Numbered from the stretch's first letter, positions 45,878 through 56,664 are shown. The stretch is DNA of 64,000 bases from Jiella soli (GCF_020615385.1 NZ_JAJAVB010000027.1:186001-250000), one strand, 5' to 3'. Notes: generated by a model from the sequence alone, not told the origin. Made by a program: numbers and translations.

Positions 45878-47860
45878 GTGTTCGCACGGCCATGGGATGT
45901 GAAGCGTTTGCAATCGAGAGCCCGTCAATCCGCCAAGCTCGTCACCGCCGCGGCGATCGTCTCGACCGTCTGCGTCGCCGCCCCCGCGGGCGCGTTCGAG
46001 CTGTTCGGAATGACGTTCTTCGGCAGCGACGATCCGGCCGAGGCGGTCATCGACCCCGTCAACTACACCGCCACGATCAGCGTCGCGCCCGCGCCGGACG
46101 ATGACGGGCTCGCCGACACGCTGACCTCGGCCTCGACGTTGATCTCCGACGAGGACAAGCCTGTCTCCGGCTCCCTCGGCCTCCTGTCCAAGGCCAAGAA
46201 CGATCGCAAGCGCCTCGTCGCCGCGCTGTTCGAGAACGCCCGCTATGACGGGCTGGTGGACATCTTCATCGAAGGCCGGAACATCGCCGACCTCAAGCCG
46301 GACGCAACCTTCTCGGCTCGTCCGGTGCCGGTTTCGATCCGCATCACGCCCGGCCCGCGCTACACGCTCGGCCGGGTCGACGTCTCCGCCAACGGCGTGC
46401 CTGTCGATCCGGCGGAATACGGCCTGAAGCCCGGCGGCAGCGCCGGCTCGGCCGACGTCCTCGACGCCGAGGCGAAGATGTTCCGAAAGCTGCGCGCGCA
46501 AGGCCGGCCCTTCGTCGCCGTCACCAATCGCGACATCGTCGCCGACGCCAGGACCGACCGGCTCGACTACATGGCGGAAATCTCGCCGGGCAATCCCGTG
46601 CCCTTCGGCGAGACCTGGGTCGAAGGGACGGAGGCGGTCGACCCCGGCTTTGTCGCCTATATGGCCGGCATCAAGGCGGACGAGGTGTTCTCTCCGGAAG
46701 AGCTCGACCAGGCGCGCCAGCGACTGTTGAAGCTCGGCGTCTTCTCCTCGGTCACGGTCAAGGAAGCCAAGGCGCAGGCGCCGGACGGCACGCTGCCGGT
46801 GCAGATCGAGGTCGGCGAACGCAAGTTCGGCTTCTACGGCGTCGGCGCGACCTACTCCAACACCGAGGGCGCCGGGGCGACGGGCTATGTCGGCTATCGC
46901 AACCTCTTCGGCCGGGCCGAGTCGATCCGCCTCGACGCGGCGATCTCGCGCATCGGCGCGACCACCCTCGCCGATTCGCCCCGCCCGATCGACGGGCCGG
47001 ACTATTCCGGCTCCCTCGTGTTCAAGAAGCCCGGCGTGCTCGGCCCCGACTCGGTCTATATCGGCTCGCTCGAGATCAAGCGCGAACAGCCGCTCGCCTA
47101 CGACCGCACGAGCTATGCGGTCACCAGCGGCGTCGAGTACCAGATCGACCCGCAGCAGACCGTGAAGGCGACGCTGCGCGGCGAATACGAAGAGATCACC
47201 GACTATCTCGGCACGCGCGACTATACGATCGCCTCGCTGCCGATCACCTACACCTTCGACAGCCGCGACAAGGAGCTGAACCCGACCGAAGGCTTCTTAT
47301 TCCAGGCGCTGGCCGAGCCAAGCTACGGCTTCAACACCGGCACGCCCTTCGTGAAGACCGGGCTCGACGGGCGCAGCTACCTGTCGCTGACGGATTCGGA
47401 CCGCATCGTCCTTGCCGGCCGCCTCGCGTACGGCACGATCTTCGGCGCCGACGTCCTCGACGTCCCGAACGACCGGCGCTTCTATTCCGGCGGCGGCGGA
47501 TCGGTGCGCGGCTACGAGTTCCAGTCGATCGGACCCTACTTCCCCTCCTTCGTCCCGCCCGGCTCAGGCTACAACGAGGACTTCACCGACACCCCGACCG
47601 GCGGATTGTCGCTGTTCGAAGCGTCGTTCGAGGCGCGGATAGGCATCACCGACACGATTCAGATCGTCCCCTTCGTCGACGCCGGGACGGTCTCGACCGA
47701 CCTCGTGCCGGACTTTTCCAACTTCAAGCTCGGGGCCGGCGTCGGCGCCCGCTACCTGACGAGCTTCGGCCCGATCCGCATCGACGTCGCCGTGCCGCTC
47801 GACAAAGGGCCGCGCGACGCGGGCTACCAGATCTACGCCGGAATCGGACAGGCCTTCTGA
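45878..47860 (+). CDS. tamA: Autotransporter assembly complex outer-membrane protein TamA (Omp85 family)
   Basis: A 660-residue protein. A signal peptide (SAKLVTAAAIVSTVCVAAPA) ends near residue 38. POTRA-type repeats fill residues 75-300, and the rest is a 16-strand barrel with SVRGYEFQSIGP, whose VRGY is at 543-546, the Omp85 loop 6 motif, ending in an aromatic Phe. It works with TamB to move lipids or autotransporters to the outer membrane. Start GTG 45878 is chosen since no ATG lies near. Stop overlaps tamB by one base. Confidence 0.93.
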   Translation: MFARPWDVKRLQSRARQSAKLVTAAAIVSTVCVAAPAGAFELFGMTFFGSDDPAEAVIDPVNYTATISVAPAPDDDGLADTLTSASTLISDEDKPVSGSLGLLSKAKNDRKRLVAALFENARYDGLVDIFIEGRNIADLKPDATFSARPVPVSIRITPGPRYTLGRVDVSANGVPVDPAEYGLKPGGSAGSADVLDAEAKMFRKLRAQGRPFVAVTNRDIVADARTDRLDYMAEISPGNPVPFGETWVEGTEAVDPGFVAYMAGIKADEVFSPEELDQARQRLLKLGVFSSVTVKEAKAQAPDGTLPVQIEVGERKFGFYGVGATYSNTEGAGATGYVGYRNLFGRAESIRLDAAISRIGATTLADSPRPIDGPDYSGSLVFKKPGVLGPDSVYIGSLEIKREQPLAYDRTSYAVTSGVEYQIDPQQTVKATLRGEYEEITDYLGTRDYTIASLPITYTFDSRDKELNPTEGFLFQALAEPSYGFNTGTPFVKTGLDGRSYLSLTDSDRIVLAGRLAYGTIFGADVLDVPNDRRFYSGGGGSVRGYEFQSIGPYFPSFVPPGSGYNEDFTDTPTGGLSLFEASFEARIGITDTIQIVPFVDAGTVSTDLVPDFSNFKLGAGVGARYLTSFGPIRIDVAVPLDKGPRDAGYQIYAGIGQAF

Positions 47861-50800
47861 TGACCTCAGTGCGAAGCCTCGCCGCGCTTCTTCTCGCCGT
47901 CATCGCCGGGTCTTTCCTGTCGCTGGCGCCGGTCCATCCGGCTGCGGCGCAGGGCTTCGTGGCAAGCCAGCTGGAGAGCTTCCTGTCGACCGACACGATG
48001 ACGGTGAAGATCGACGGCCTGTCCGGCGCGCTCAGCGGCAATGTCCGGATCGAGAAGGTGACCGTCTCCGACCCGCAGGGCGTCTTCCTGACCGCCAGCA
48101 ATCTCGCGATGGACTGGTCGCCGCTCTCGCTGGTGCGATCCAATGTCAACATCGACAATCTCACCGCCGGCCAGATCGTTCTCGACCGGCTCCCGGTCGG
48201 CCAGCCGCAGAGCAGCGGCGGCGGCTCCTCGCTGCCCTCGCTCACTGCCAATATCGACAATCTGTCGATCGACGAGTTCATTCTCGGCGAGGCGATCGCC
48301 GGGACGAGGGCGCGGCTCAGCGCCAAGGCGAGCCTGAAGCTTGCCGCCGATCCGACCGCGCTCAGCCTGAACGCAAACATCAATCGTCTCGACCAACCCG
48401 GCCAGATCGCTCTCGACCTCGCCTATGCCCCGGACGAGAACCAGCTGAAGGTGGACATCAAGGCCAGCGAGCCGCGGGGCGGCCTCGTCGCAACGCTCCT
48501 GAACATTCCCGACCGGCCCGCGATCGATCTGACGGTCAACGGCTCCGGTCCGCTGTCGAACTTCATGGCGAACGGAGCGCTTACGGTCGGCGGCGAGCAG
48601 GCCGCGAGCCTCACCGCGCGGGTGGACGCGGTCGATTCCGGCCGCCGTGTGTCCGCCTCGCTTTCGGTCGCCGCCGCCCGCTTCGCGCCCGCCGAATATC
48701 AGCGCTATCTCGCCGGCGGCGCCAATCTCGATGCCCAGATTCTCGTCGCCGGGGACGGCACCTACCGGATCGAACAGGGATCCCTCACCTCCGACGCGGT
48801 CTCGGTGACGGCGTCTGGCACGCTCGATCCGAACGGGTCGGCGAACGATTTCTCGGTCAAGCTCACCTCGCGCGACGGCTCGCCGATCCGGTACGAGTTC
48901 GGGGCCGCACCGAATGCCGGCAGCGTGTCGCTGGAAAATCTTCAGGCCTCGCTCGCCGGCGCGTTCGCCAATGCCGAGCTGACCGCGACCGCTTCGGTGC
49001 CGAGCGCCCGCTTCGGCGACTACGCGGCGCAGAGCCTCGACGCGAGCGTGAAGAGCACGGGCTTCGACATCAATGCCGCGACCGGCCCGTTCACCCTCCA
49101 GGCGACCGCCGCTTCGGCCTCGGCGCCGGACGGGGTCGTCGCGAACATCCTGTCCGGCCCGGTGAAGATCACGCTGGACGGTGCGCTGACCGGGTCCGGG
49201 CTGACGATCGTTTCCAGCAAGGTCGCAACCGACACCGCCTCGGCAAGCGCTGAAGGCAGTGCGGCGCTCGACTTCTCCACCTTCGATCTCGGCCTGAATG
49301 CGCAGACCCGCACCGCGGCGCTTGCCGACGCGCTGGCCCCGACCGCCGGCGACAGCATCGAACTCTCCGGCCAAGTGGCCCGCGCGCAGGACGGGACGAT
49401 CTCCGCGCAGAGCCTCTCCGTCACCGCTCCCAACCTCACGCTGTCCGGCAACGCCGCGCTTGCGCCCGACCAGACCGTCTCGGCGAATATTTCCGGGACG
49501 CTGAAGGACGCCAGCCGCGCCAGTCCCTCCCTCGCCGGAGCGGCAAGCTTCACGCTTGCCGCGAACGGCCCGGTCGCCAAGCCGAACGTCGAGCTGACGG
49601 TGAATGGCGACGGGCTAGCGGTCAACGGACAACAGCTTTCCGGCCTGACGGTCAACGCCAAGGGCACGCTCGATCCGGAGGCGCTCTCGGCTTCGCTCAA
49701 CGCCTCGGGCAGTCTGAACGGACAGCCCTTGCAGGCGAGTGCGCAGCTGTCCTCGCTCGACGATGGCCGTTATCGGGTCAGCGACCTCGTCCTGCGCCAG
49801 GGGCCGAACGCCATCACCGGCGCGCTCACGCTGACCCCGTCCTTCCTGCCGACCGGCAATCTGGATGTCGCGGTCGAGGACCTCGAATCGCTCGCGGCGC
49901 TCGGCGGCGTCGAGGCGGCGGGGGACCTCAACGGCTCCGTCGACCTCACCGTGTCGGACGGCGGCCAGCCGAACGCCGCCGTCACCCTCACCGGCAACCG
50001 GCTCAGCGTCTCCGGCAACACGCTCACGGGCGTCAAGGTCGACGTCGCCGTCGCCGACTATCTCGGCACGACGACGCCCACGGGCACGATCACGGCGTCG
50101 GCCATCGACGCGTCCAGCCTTGCAGTGCGCGATCTCCAGATCGCGCTCACTGATGCCGCTCCCGGCATCGGCATCACCGTCGATGCCGCGGTGAACGATG
50201 TTCCGGTGGCGCTGGCCGGCACCGTCACCTTCCCCGGACAGGCGACCGAGATCACCCTCTCGCGCCTCTCTGCCGACATCCCGGACGCTGCGATCACGCT
50301 GCCCGACCCGGCGACGATCCGGCTCGCAAACGGCACCACGACCCTTTCCGGTCTGACGCTGTCGGTCGGCGGCGGCAGTGTCCAGCTCTCAGGCGGCGCG
50401 GGAGAGACGCTCGACCTCGCCCTCGACCTCACCTCGGTTCCTGCGGCGGTGGCCAACCCATTCGTGCCGGACCTAGCGGCCGCCGGCACGCTCAGCGGCA
50501 CGGCGCGCGTCACCGGCACGCCCGCCAGTCCCGATGCCACCTTCGACATTACGGCCGACAGCGTCGCGGTGGCGCAATCGCGCAGCGCCAATGTCCCGCC
50601 GATCGACGGAACCGTGTCCGGCAGCTATCGGAACGACGCGCTGACGCTCGACACCGCCCGGCTCGACCTCGGCTCCGGTTCACTGACCGCGTCCGGCTCG
50701 GTGGGCGAAACCTATGATCTCACCGCCAATCTGAACGACGTCCCCATGGCGCTCGCCAACGGCTTCGTCTCCGGCCTCGACGCCTCCGGCACGATCTCCG

Positions 50801-53800
50801 GCAAGGCGACCGTCACCGGTCCGCGGGCTGATCCCGCCGCCACCTTCAACGTCGAAGGGCGCGAAATCACGGCTACGAAGATCGCCAAGGCCGGCATTGA
50901 GCCGCTTTCGCTCGACGTCGCCGGCTCCTATGCGAACGAGACCGTCACGCTCAGCCAGGCGAACATCGCCGTCGGCGACGGATCGCTCACCGCCTCCGGC
51001 ACGATCGGCAAGACGCTAGACGTCGACGTCAGCGCCAACGCGCTGCCGGTCGGCCTCGCCAACGGCTTCGTCGAGGGTCTCCAGGCCTCGGGGACGATTT
51101 CGGGAACGGCGAGTGCCAGCGGAATGCTCACTGAGCCGACCGCGCAGTTCGACCTCAGCGGCCAGAACATCACGACGCGCCAGATCGCCCAGTCCGGCAC
51201 CGCGCCGCTTAATCTGCGCCTTGCCGGCTCCTATGAGAAGGGCACCGCCAACCTCGAGACGGCGGTCGTCGATGTCGGCGACGGCTCGCTGACGGCGACC
51301 GGCCAGATCGGGCAGACGCTCGACGTCTCGGTCAAGGCAAACCAGATCCCGGTTGGCCTCGCCAACGGCTTCGTCGATGGGCTCGGTGCCTCCGGCACGA
51401 TCTCGGGAACGGCGAAGGCGAGCGGCCCGATCTCCAACCCGAACGCGACCTTCGACCTTTCCGGCTCGGGCATCACCGCCGTCGGCATCGAGAAGAGCGG
51501 CATCGAGCCTCTCGACCTCACCGCCTCCGGCAGCGTTGCGGACCAGACGCTGACGCTCCAGTCGGCCAAGGTCACGGTCGGCGACGGCTCTCTCACCGCC
51601 AACGGCACGGTCGGCCAGAACCTCGACCTCACCCTGTCGCTCGACCAACTGCCAGTCGGCCTCGTCAACGGCTACCTGCCGAATCTCGGCGCGACGGGCA
51701 CGATCTCCGGCAATGCCAAGGCAACGGGCTCGCTGTCCGACCCTGAGGCAACGTTCAGTGTCGACGGCTCGGGGATCACCACGAAGCAGATCGCCCAGTC
51801 CGGCATCGCGCCCCTGTCGCTCGACGTCGCCGGCTCCTATGCGGACCGGATCGCGACGATCGAGGAGGCCAATCTCAAAGTCGGCGACGGCCGCCTCACG
51901 ACCTCCGGCACGATCGGCCAGTCGCTCGACCTGACCGCGACGCTGCGCGACCTGCCGGTCGGCCTCGTCAACGGATACCTGCCCGACCTCGGGGCCACCG
52001 GCACAATCTCCGGCGATGCCAAGGCGACCGGCTCGCTCTCCGATCCGCAGGCGACGTTCAGCCTCACCGGCACCGGCATAACGACGAAAGAGATCGCTCA
52101 GTCGGGTGTCGCGCCGCTCTCGCTCGATGCCGCCGGCTCCTACCAGAACGGGACCGCAACGATCCGGAACGCCGAGGTCACCGTCGGTGACGGCTCGCTC
52201 TCGGCCTCCGGGACCGTCGGGCAGACGCTCGACCTCGACCTCAGCCTGAAGGACCTCCCTGTCGGCATCGCCAACGGCTTCGTTCCAGATCTCGACGCGC
52301 GGGGCACGATCTCTGGCTCCGGCCGGGCGACCGGTTCGCTGTCCGATCCCCAGGCCGACTTCACCCTCACGGGCACCGGCATCACCACGCGCCAGATCGC
52401 CCAGTCGGGCGTCGCTCCGCTGTCGGTCGACATCGCCGGCTCCTATCAGAACGGCACCGCCACCATCGCCAATGGCGAGGTCGTCGTCGGCAATGGCTCG
52501 CTGCAGGCCTCTGGTACCGTCGGCCAGTCGCTCGACCTTGCGGTGACCCTGAAGCAGCTGCCGATCGGTCTTGCGAACGGCTTCGTCGACGGCCTCGGGG
52601 CGCAAGGGACCCTCTCGGGCACGGCGAGCGCCAAGGGCTCGCTGTCGAGCCCGGATGCGAGCTTCGACATCACGGCGTCGAACGTCTCGGTCGCGCAGGG
52701 CCGCGCTGCGGGCGCGCCGCCGGTCGACGCCAAGGCGTCCGGACGCTACCAGAACGGCACGCTGACCCTTGCCAACGCCGATGTCCGGGTCGGCGGCGGA
52801 AGCATCGCGGTCACTGGCACGGCCGGCGCGAGCGCCCTCGACCTCACCGCCAGGATCGACGGCCTGCCGGCTTCGATCGCGGGATCTGCCGCGGGCGGTC
52901 TCGCGCCACAGGGCACGATCAACGGGACCCTGCGCGCGACGGGAGCGCCGACGAACCCCTCCGTCACCTACGACATCCAGGCGAACGGCGTCTCCATCCA
53001 GCAGACCCGGGACGCCGGCGTCGGCGCGCTCGCGATCACGACCAGCGGCCAATACGCCAACCGGCGGGTCACGACCGACACCAGGGTCACCGGCGCGGGC
53101 GGCATCGACCTCTCCGCCTCGGGCTCGGTGAGCCTCGCCGGAACGCCCAGCCTCGACCTCGCGGTCAACGGCACCGCCCCCCTCTCGGTCGCGAACCCGA
53201 TCCTCGCCGCGGGCGGCCGCTCGATCCAGGGCACGGTGCGGCTCGACGCGCGGGTGACCGGGCCGTTGTCGCAGCCGAACGTCAACGGCACGATCTCGAC
53301 CGCCGGGGCGCAGCTCGTCGACACCAATTTCAACATCGCGCTCAACGACATTACCACGACGATCGCGCTCAGCGGCCAGACCGCGACGATCCAGGACTTC
53401 ACCGCGCAGCTCTCCTCCGGCGGCACGTTGAGCGTCGGGGGCACGGTCGCTCTCACCGGCCAGTTCCCCGCCGACCTGTCAATCCGTCTGGTCAACGGGC
53501 GCTACAATGACGGCGAGCTGATCGCCGCCAGGCTGGGCGCCGATCTCAAACTGACCGGCCCCCTGCTCGGCACGCCGCTCCTCTCCGGCACGATCAATGC
53601 CGAGGAGATCGACATCATCGTGCCTGAAAACCTGCCGAGTTCGCTCGCCCGAATCGACGTCACCCACCGCAATGCGCGGCCCGCGGTTCTCAAGCAGCAG
53701 CGAGAGATCAACCCGAACCGCGGACAGGGCGCCAGCGCCGGCGGCGGCATCAATCTCGATCTCACCTTCAACGCACCCAACCGCGTCTTCGTGCGCGGCC

Positions 53801-54432
53801 GCGGCCTCGACATCGTGCTCGGCGGGTCGATCGACATCACCGGCTCGGCCGCCAATCCGAATATCGTCGGCGGTTTCGACCTGCAGCGCGGCCGGTTCCA
53901 GATCCTGGCGCGGCGCCTCGACTTCACCCGCGGCCGGCTGACCTTCACCGGCGGGCTGGTGCCGACCCTCGATCTTCTCGCCGAATCGACGGTGGACAAC
54001 ACCACGGTCTATATCGCCGTCACGGGCCCAGCGACCGATCCGAGCTTCACCTTCTCGTCCAATCCGGCGCTGCCGCAGGACGAAGTACTGGCGCGGCTGA
54101 TCTTCGGCCAGGGTACGTCGGACCTCTCGCCGCTGCAGATCGCGCAGCTGGCAGAAGCCGCGGCGACGCTCGCCGGCGTCGGCGGCTCGACCGGGCTCCT
54201 CGACAATCTGCGCTCTCAGCTCGGCGTCGACGATCTCGACATCAAGACGACCTCCGACGGCCAGACCGCGGTCGGCGTCGGAAAATACCTGAACGACAAC
54301 ACCTATCTCGGCGTCGATTCGACCGGACGGGTGTCGCTCGACCTGAAGCTCGGCGGCGGGCTGAAGGCCCGCGGCGCCGTCACCTCGAGTGGCGGCGGCG
54401 AGGTCGGCGTGTTCTACGAAGGCGAGTTCTGA
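47860..54432 (+). CDS. tamB: Translocation and assembly module protein TamB (AsmA-like bridge), giant
   Basis: A 2190-residue protein, much longer than the about 1260 residues of E. coli TamB. A signal anchor lies at residues 6-27 (LLLAVIAGSFLSLAPVHP). The body is beta-helical, and residues 850-1657 are eight tandem 101-residue units. The C-terminal domain from about 1850 has DLQRGRFQILARRLDFTRGR, NTTVYIAVTGPATDPSFTF and SSNPALPQDEVLARLIFGQG, typical of DUF490/TamB. It binds TamA at the outer membrane and spans the periplasm, probably carrying phospholipid. Coupled to tamA by TGATG. Confidence 0.95.
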   Translation: MTSVRSLAALLLAVIAGSFLSLAPVHPAAAQGFVASQLESFLSTDTMTVKIDGLSGALSGNVRIEKVTVSDPQGVFLTASNLAMDWSPLSLVRSNVNIDNLTAGQIVLDRLPVGQPQSSGGGSSLPSLTANIDNLSIDEFILGEAIAGTRARLSAKASLKLAADPTALSLNANINRLDQPGQIALDLAYAPDENQLKVDIKASEPRGGLVATLLNIPDRPAIDLTVNGSGPLSNFMANGALTVGGEQAASLTARVDAVDSGRRVSASLSVAAARFAPAEYQRYLAGGANLDAQILVAGDGTYRIEQGSLTSDAVSVTASGTLDPNGSANDFSVKLTSRDGSPIRYEFGAAPNAGSVSLENLQASLAGAFANAELTATASVPSARFGDYAAQSLDASVKSTGFDINAATGPFTLQATAASASAPDGVVANILSGPVKITLDGALTGSGLTIVSSKVATDTASASAEGSAALDFSTFDLGLNAQTRTAALADALAPTAGDSIELSGQVARAQDGTISAQSLSVTAPNLTLSGNAALAPDQTVSANISGTLKDASRASPSLAGAASFTLAANGPVAKPNVELTVNGDGLAVNGQQLSGLTVNAKGTLDPEALSASLNASGSLNGQPLQASAQLSSLDDGRYRVSDLVLRQGPNAITGALTLTPSFLPTGNLDVAVEDLESLAALGGVEAAGDLNGSVDLTVSDGGQPNAAVTLTGNRLSVSGNTLTGVKVDVAVADYLGTTTPTGTITASAIDASSLAVRDLQIALTDAAPGIGITVDAAVNDVPVALAGTVTFPGQATEITLSRLSADIPDAAITLPDPATIRLANGTTTLSGLTLSVGGGSVQLSGGAGETLDLALDLTSVPAAVANPFVPDLAAAGTLSGTARVTGTPASPDATFDITADSVAVAQSRSANVPPIDGTVSGSYRNDALTLDTARLDLGSGSLTASGSVGETYDLTANLNDVPMALANGFVSGLDASGTISGKATVTGPRADPAATFNVEGREITATKIAKAGIEPLSLDVAGSYANETVTLSQANIAVGDGSLTASGTIGKTLDVDVSANALPVGLANGFVEGLQASGTISGTASASGMLTEPTAQFDLSGQNITTRQIAQSGTAPLNLRLAGSYEKGTANLETAVVDVGDGSLTATGQIGQTLDVSVKANQIPVGLANGFVDGLGASGTISGTAKASGPISNPNATFDLSGSGITAVGIEKSGIEPLDLTASGSVADQTLTLQSAKVTVGDGSLTANGTVGQNLDLTLSLDQLPVGLVNGYLPNLGATGTISGNAKATGSLSDPEATFSVDGSGITTKQIAQSGIAPLSLDVAGSYADRIATIEEANLKVGDGRLTTSGTIGQSLDLTATLRDLPVGLVNGYLPDLGATGTISGDAKATGSLSDPQATFSLTGTGITTKEIAQSGVAPLSLDAAGSYQNGTATIRNAEVTVGDGSLSASGTVGQTLDLDLSLKDLPVGIANGFVPDLDARGTISGSGRATGSLSDPQADFTLTGTGITTRQIAQSGVAPLSVDIAGSYQNGTATIANGEVVVGNGSLQASGTVGQSLDLAVTLKQLPIGLANGFVDGLGAQGTLSGTASAKGSLSSPDASFDITASNVSVAQGRAAGAPPVDAKASGRYQNGTLTLANADVRVGGGSIAVTGTAGASALDLTARIDGLPASIAGSAAGGLAPQGTINGTLRATGAPTNPSVTYDIQANGVSIQQTRDAGVGALAITTSGQYANRRVTTDTRVTGAGGIDLSASGSVSLAGTPSLDLAVNGTAPLSVANPILAAGGRSIQGTVRLDARVTGPLSQPNVNGTISTAGAQLVDTNFNIALNDITTTIALSGQTATIQDFTAQLSSGGTLSVGGTVALTGQFPADLSIRLVNGRYNDGELIAARLGADLKLTGPLLGTPLLSGTINAEEIDIIVPENLPSSLARIDVTHRNARPAVLKQQREINPNRGQGASAGGGINLDLTFNAPNRVFVRGRGLDIVLGGSIDITGSAANPNIVGGFDLQRGRFQILARRLDFTRGRLTFTGGLVPTLDLLAESTVDNTTVYIAVTGPATDPSFTFSSNPALPQDEVLARLIFGQGTSDLSPLQIAQLAEAAATLAGVGGSTGLLDNLRSQLGVDDLDIKTTSDGQTAVGVGKYLNDNTYLGVDSTGRVSLDLKLGGGLKARGAVTSSGGGEVGVFYEGEF
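50407..52830 (+). repeat. Eight tandem 303-bp units inside tamB
   Basis: Units start at 50407, 50710, 51013, 51316, 51619, 51922, 52225 and 52528, each exactly 101 codons. Each reads like T-L-D-L...L-P-V-G-L-A-N-G-F...G-T-I-S-G...D-P-x-A-T-F...I-T-T-x-x-I-A-Q-S-G...G-D-G-S-L-T-A-S-G-T-x-G-Q. A ninth, weaker unit with one extra codon starts at 52831. Differences between units are mostly at third codon positions. Confidence 0.9.
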
Positions 54433-54641
54433 GATCCCGTCCGGGTCGCCCGCCATGACATGGCCGGAGCGGCTCGGCGGGACCGGCTTCCGCCGCCCGC
54501 CGGCGCATCTCCGCTGAACCTTTCCGGACCTCCGCGCGTTGGCATTTCGAGCGCCGAAGCCGCCCAGCATTGCGCGCGGCCGCGACGAGCCGATCCTCCA
54601 CGCAGAGGAGACGGCCACGGTTTTCAACAGGAGGTTTTCCC

Positions 54642-54881
54642 ATGGTCACAGAAGCTATGAAGCTCGCACGGTTCGATCACCCGAAGCACGGCACGTTCGA
54701 CAGCCCTGAGGCGGTTTTGAAGAGCGACAAGCTGTCCGACTCGGAGAAGAGCGACATCCTGAGCGAGTGGAAGTCCTCCCTCACGCATATCCTCCACAAC
54801 GAGCCCAATGCGCCGGCAGTGAAGGAGACGCATGCTTCGCTCGACGACGCGATGGAGCGCCTCGCCGCCGGGCGGTTCTGA
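54642..54881 (+). CDS. Small conserved-type protein of unknown function
   Basis: A 79-residue soluble protein starting MVTEAMKLARFDHPKHGTFD, with a helical, charged middle (SDKLSDSEKSDILSEWKSSL) and a C-terminal helix. I recall similar small proteins in Hyphomicrobiales but know no function. The start ATG 54642 follows CAGGAGG, a strong ribosome site. A strong terminator follows 17 nt after the stop, so it is likely a single-gene transcript, which supports it as real. Confidence 0.75.
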   Translation: MVTEAMKLARFDHPKHGTFDSPEAVLKSDKLSDSEKSDILSEWKSSLTHILHNEPNAPAVKETHASLDDAMERLAAGRF

Positions 54882-54897
54882 TCGAAGATGAGGCCGG

Positions 54898-54932
54898 AAG
54901 GGCCCGGACCGCTCGGCGGTCCGGGCCCTTTT
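54898..54932 (+). terminator. Strong intrinsic terminator after the small gene
   Basis: A 14-bp perfect stem, AAGGGCCCGGACCG paired with CGGTCCGGGCCCTT, with a 5-base loop and TTTT at the end. Confidence 0.9.
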
Positions 54933-55125
54933 CGATTCGGTCGCCAAAGATCTTGCCGGGCGCCGCGCCTGCGATAGAAGCAGGGCGAAAAGACCGGCGC
55001 GCCGCGTAGGCGGCGCCAAAGCCGCCCGGAGCCCTGTCGCTTGCCCGATGCCGGCCTAATTGGCGCCGGACGAGGCGCCCTCTGGACACGGGCGACGGAC
55101 GGAAAAGCCAGGAAGGAAACGCACG

Positions 55126-56487
55126 ATGCCCAAGAGCATCAACCCGGCGACGGGCGAAACGATCGAAGAGTTCGCCGAGCACACCGACCAGGACATCGAG
55201 CGGGCGCTGGAAAATGCCGAGGCCGCCTTCGCCGACTGGCGGCAGAGCCCGATCGAGCGGCGAGCCGCACTTCTCCACCGCGTCGCCGACGAACTCGAGC
55301 GCCGCAAGGACGAGCTTGCCCGCATCGCCACCGCCGAAATGGGCAAGCGCTACAAGGAGGCAGTGTCGGAGGTCGAGAAATGCGCTCTCGGCTGCCGCTA
55401 CTATGCCGATCACGGCCCGTCGATGATCGCCGACGAAATCCGCGACGGCCCGGCCGGCAAGAACTTCGTCGCCTATCTGCCGATCGGCCCGGTGCTGGCC
55501 GTCATGCCCTGGAACTTCCCCTACTGGCAGTGCTTCCGCTTCATCGCGCCGGCGGTCATGGCAGGCAATGTCGGGATCCTGAAGCACGCCTCGAACGTCA
55601 GCCAGTGCGCGCTCGAGATCGAGAAGGTGATGCTTGCGGCAGACGCGCCGCAGGGTGTCTTCCAGACGCTCCTGATCTCCTCGAAGAAGGTCGAGGGAAT
55701 TCTGCGCGACCGGCGCATCCGCGCCGCAACCCTCACCGGCAGCGAAGGCGCGGGCTCTGCGGTTGCCTCCACCGCCGGATCGGAGATCAAGACCACCGTC
55801 CTCGAACTCGGCGGCTCCGACCCGTTCATCGTCATGCCCTCGGCCGATCTGAAAAAGGCGACCAGCGTCGGCGTCACCGCCCGCATGCAGAACAACGGCC
55901 AGAGCTGCATCGCCGCCAAGCGCTTCATCGTCCATGCCGACGTCTATGACGACTATCTCGGACGCTACCGCGAGGCGGTCGAAGCCATGAAGGTCGGCGA
56001 CCCCATGGCGGAGGACACCGACATGGGCCCGCTCGCCATGGCATCCTCGGTCGAGGATCTCTCCGGCCAGATCGAGCGCTCGGTGAAGGCCGGCTCGCGC
56101 CTCGTCACCGGCGGCGAACCGATCGACGGTCCCGGCTTCTTCTTCAAGCCGTCGATCCTCGCCGAGGTCACGCCTGACGCGCCTGCCTTTCGGGAGGAGC
56201 TGTTCGGCCCCTGCGCGATCTTCTTCAAGGTGAAGTCGATCGACGAGGCGATCGCGCTCGCCAACGATTCCGATTTCGGGCTCGGCGGCGCCGTCTTCAC
56301 CAACGATCCGGCCGAGCAGCAGCGGTTCGTCCGCGATCTCGATCAGGGCGGCACGCATATCAACCGTATGACGGCCTCGGATCCACGCCTGCCCTTCGGC
56401 GGCGTCAAGCGCTCCGGCTATGGGCGTGAGCTGTCCCGCGAAGGCATCCACGCTTTCATGAACATCAAGACGGTGACGATCGACTGA
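55126..56487 (+). CDS. NAD(P)-dependent aldehyde dehydrogenase, succinate-semialdehyde dehydrogenase-like
   Basis: A 453-residue aldehyde dehydrogenase. [20 protein letters not shown] near residue 128 is the cofactor-binding start, [12 protein letters not shown] carries the catalytic Glu, [13 protein letters not shown] the catalytic Cys, and [17 protein letters not shown] closes the barrel. Motifs fit the Sad/GabD group that oxidises succinate semialdehyde, though substrate is not certain. Start ATG 55126; the longer frame to 55060 is not supported. It is separate from the glycogen operon by a 177-nt gap. Confidence 0.85.
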   Translation: MPKSINPATGETIEEFAEHTDQDIERALENAEAAFADWRQSPIERRAALLHRVADELERRKDELARIATAEMGKRYKEAVSEVEKCALGCRYYADHGPSMIADEIRDGPAGKNFVAYLPIGPVLAVMPWNFPYWQCFRFIAPAVMAGNVGILKHASNVSQCALEIEKVMLAADAPQGVFQTLLISSKKVEGILRDRRIRAATLTGSEGAGSAVASTAGSEIKTTVLELGGSDPFIVMPSADLKKATSVGVTARMQNNGQSCIAAKRFIVHADVYDDYLGRYREAVEAMKVGDPMAEDTDMGPLAMASSVEDLSGQIERSVKAGSRLVTGGEPIDGPGFFFKPSILAEVTPDAPAFREELFGPCAIFFKVKSIDEAIALANDSDFGLGGAVFTNDPAEQQRFVRDLDQGGTHINRMTASDPRLPFGGVKRSGYGRELSREGIHAFMNIKTVTID

Positions 56488-56664
56488 CCTGCCGGCCGGA
56501 AAGCGGGCGTCGGCGGCGGCCCGCGATCAAAACCAGGGCAGACTTGCCGCCTGCCCGAATCGGCGGCATACAGGCGAATGGCCGGCGTGATCGCAGCACG
56601 TCGCCGATCCTCGGCTTCGAGGGCTCGGCATGCGTGTCTTGATCCGTCGACTTCGAGGGAATGA

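Noticed and set aside
51016-53052. A 678-codon open frame on the minus strand across the tamB repeats
   Set aside because: It mirrors the tamB repeats and is rich in Arg, Gly and Ala; its apparent repeats come from the tamB units.
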